Assembly: GCF_901709675.1 (NCBI RefSeq)
Contig: NC_051106.1
Coordinates: 5,342,001-5,406,000, forward strand
Direction: 5' to 3'
Origin: Syngnathus acus
Lineage: Eukaryota > Chordata > Actinopteri > Syngnathiformes > Syngnathidae
Length of the DNA stretch: 64,000 nt
Part shown: positions 61,201 through 64,000 of the stretch, one piece after another
How the letters are laid out: every line of letters begins with the position of its first letter
How positions within the stretch are numbered: position 1 is the stretch's first letter
The notes under the pieces: generated by a model
Databases searched by the model: none
Told to the model about the DNA's origin: nothing
The model's input: the letters and a program-made list of their open reading frames with translations, nothing else
Position numbers and translations under genes: made by a program

Positions 61201-64000
61201 TCACCGCTGAAAAGTTAATGACACTAAAAGCCAGTGGTGTACCTTGACCAGTTAGATTGTCACTCCATAGAATTTGTCATGACGGAAAATATTTTTTGAA
61301 TGTCACGTTGGCCCCTGGCTCTTAAGCAAAAAAAAAAGAGAAAATGTTAGTGATCCATGTCAGCTTCAATTTGACTGAGGGACCGAGTCTTTGTCGACAA
61401 GACACAAACATAGATGTCAAGAGGTTTGCCCTCCAAGAAAATCTCTGAGGACTTGATGGAAAGTGGCAATAAAGATGTGCTTGAATTTGTTTAAAAAAAA
61501 AAAAAAAAAAGAAGATACAAGTCACTTGCAGGGCCACAGTAAGAGATTTAGTTGTGTTGGTACAATTTCGATCAGTGGGCTGATCTGTTCCTGTCACCCT
61601 TGCACACTGCAGGCGTGTGACTGATATCTAATTCACTAGATTTCTCACTTCAGTGCACCTTAGAAGCCTGTCTGACCTCATCACCCAACTTCAAGCAATT
61701 TGTCTTAGTTAAACATAAGATTATTTACAAGAGCATCTAAAGTTCCTTAAATTAAGGGAAATGAATCAACGTTATGAAATAAAACCCTCTAATATTGTTA
61801 AAAGCCTCTAATAATGTGACTCACAAATGTTCATAAACATGATAATATAAATGTTTGATTTTTTTTTACCTCACACACTGAATAGAAAAAAAATGCGCCC
61901 CATCAAAGTTTAAATTGTTCTCAACAGCACACATTGCCTGGTAAAGTCGAATTTGCAGTTGAAAGAGAAAGTGCTGCTTCCTGCAACGTCAATAGTGCCC
62001 ATAAAATATATTAGAAATCTACCTGGCGTTGATTTTCCATGGCATACGCAACTTTTTTTTTCTCCCAGCATGGCTGTGAGCTGCAGTAATTAGATGGACG
62101 CCATAAGGCTACTGCCTCATGACAAGTGATCAACAAACAATGATTTATGGTACCATCTTGTATCAGGGGGATGACCATTGATTTGAACACACAAAGGGAG
62201 CACACACATACACACATGCAGACACACGCCACAGATGACCACGCGCATAAATCAAACACACTCCCGTTACATTTGCTTGTGTTGTTTTTATGCTGACCTG
62301 TCGCTTTTACCTGCCATTCAATTTTAATAAACATCAAAGTATTTGACGAGTGAGCCGGCTGGCGCTTTTTTAAATCCTGTGAAGGAATCATCTGCTTATA
62401 ACGGTTGTCATTCCGCAGATGCTGATTCCACATATTTACTCTATTGATTCTCTCAGATGCAATTAAACACAACAGTGTGTTTGTGTTTTAAAGGCTGGTG
62501 GGTGTGAGGGCATTCTTGTGATGGTATGTTCAAGTGCATCTGCTAATGTTATTACGCCGACAGATGCTAGGTCAAATATATGCTACGTATTTCAACATTG
62601 AGGACAATATTCATATGAAATATGCTGAGTGAGAAAAATGGCATCTTTATTATGTGACCACTCTCATCAGTTGATTGAATTGTCAAAGGTTCAACGATAT
62701 TACCATATTCAGCATCAAATATTACGCAATGACATAAGCAACCAGGATATGTTCTAAAATATTTTATATTAACTCATTTAAACCTCAGGTTGTTGTTTAC
62801 TGCCAGTATAAGGCGAATGTTAAATGCCCATGAGAGTTTGGACAGTGTGAGGATGAACTCTGCATTATTGTTTTTCCTTACCACAGATTGATCGCCATCG
62901 CAGTCAGGTCGATAAATGTCTACAAATGACGTTAATAAGGTGACTTGCTTGACTACATACAGTATGGTAACATTATGATGCATAAGTAAGCGAAAAGATA
63001 GGTTGTTTGCAATTCTTAGATGAAAGCTGTCGTTATTTTCATGCCAATTATTCCGCTGGTCACTCAAGGAAGATCCATATAGACTAGCTGCCATTGCATG
63101 AGAGTCACCAAGTCACACTCTCGAAATTTACAAGAAGCTGTACATGGAACCTTCCCTGTTGTAACTTGTGTTGTGGCAGTGGAGTAATTTTGTATGCAGT
63201 ATTAATTCACCATTAGAGATTCGTGTGTCTCACTCAATCTCACTCGCCCTTTCAGCTGCAAGATGATCGAATGGCCTCCAGTGTCTTCCAGCTCTTGGAT
63301 AAGCAGTTGTCATAGGAAATATCGATATGTGATAGTTTTATCCATTGATTAAACTCTGAGTGAATGCACAAGCACTCAACTCCAAACTACCCCTCCTCCA
63401 TTTTTGTGATTTAGGATACATTTATGCAATGATCTCTAAGTGCGATGTCATTCTCACACAGCTCGCCATATTTGTGAGAGCGTAATCGATAGCTTCATTT
63501 GATCTTCAATAGATTGGGATAGAGAGTTGAGGTGGCGAGGAAAGCAATGCTTTATGCCGTTGTATAAGGTCAGACGTATGTTTCGCCTGTTCGGTGAATG
63601 GGCTCGGAAATAGCCCCATCAACATTGATGAAGCAATGACGAAAAGGAATTACGGTTTGACGGGTCAAAAATTGCCACTTAGATCAAATGAATCAATCGC
63701 AAGTGAAATTATATACGGTAGTTAGTCAAATCCTTTCAGTGTCTTGAAACTGTTGCATTGATAACTGAAGGCTACATTTTGTACTGCATGGAAAATTGGT
63801 GAATGCTGATTTGGGGGACTGTGCTACCATAAAAAAGAACGATTGATTTTTGAGATGGCATGCCGTGAGAATTTCTAATATTCATGTCACATAATCCGAA
63901 GCCAGGGGAATAGATGCTTGGGGAAACTGCAGGTCATGGTCAAATAGAACTCTTACTATAGAGGCTATCTCATTTAGATGGTCATTAGACATTCAAATGA
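61201..64000. other. Intergenic to window end, no gene seen
   Basis: A poly-A run at about 61493-61510, an imperfect CA stretch near 62200-62228 and AT-rich spacer. No exon of a neighbouring gene is recognisable before the window ends. Confidence 0.5.

Noticed and set aside
1-64000. CRISPR arrays, operons, rRNA, phage or bacterial elements
   Set aside because: The composition, intronless sox11, SINE and LINE traces show vertebrate DNA; no regularly spaced repeat array was seen.

Overview
The window looks like teleost (ray-finned fish) nuclear DNA. It holds one recognisable protein-coding gene in 64 kb, AT-rich non-coding sequence, many microsatellites, and fish-type repeats: a tRNA-derived SINE, short inverted-repeat DNA elements, a decayed LINE and a hAT-like end. 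The species cannot be fixed from the sequence alone.

The gene is sox11 (SoxC group), an intronless 385-codon frame on the + strand at 51625-52782. It encodes an HMG-box transcription factor whose box and C-terminal transactivation tail are almost unchanged from other vertebrates as I remember them. A GC-rich 5' region has a GC box, an inverted CCAAT box and a long pyrimidine tract. A 3' UTR of about 1.2-1.8 kb carries a hairpin, candidate miR-204 and miR-25/92 sites and three AATAAA signals. I cannot decide between the sox11a and sox11b duplicates.

The 51 kb upstream and 11 kb downstream contain no gene I can support. Stretches rich in homeodomain (TAAT), octamer, SOX, FOX, nuclear-receptor and RFX-like words are scattered through them. 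This fits a developmental gene sitting in a regulatory desert. Candidate cis-elements lie near 11.7-12.03, 14.06-14.35, 17.64-17.77, 24.0-24.6, 41.34, 49.6, 58.2-58.5 and 60.9-61.2 kb. CTCF-like words near 3.2 kb (forward) and 50.17 kb (reverse) are convergent and bracket the upstream desert.

Repeats by position: a MITE-like element at 6.1 kb; a SINE at 18.9-19.2 kb; a second, internally duplicated MITE-like element with a foreign fragment at 21.2-21.5 kb; a hAT-like end at 29.06 kb; a CTG repeat at 32.1 kb; a LINE ORF2 remnant at 39.6-39.8 kb; a spaced duplication at 40.26-40.43 kb; and a 70-bp TA run at 42.24 kb.

I found no convincing new protein system. The most interesting material is regulatory: a perfect 22-bp palindrome of homeodomain sites at 41344-41365, the nuclear-receptor/FOX inverted repeat at 17704-17764, the convergent CTCF-like words, and the 3' UTR hairpin. 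All regulatory calls are motif reading by eye, not tested for conservation.
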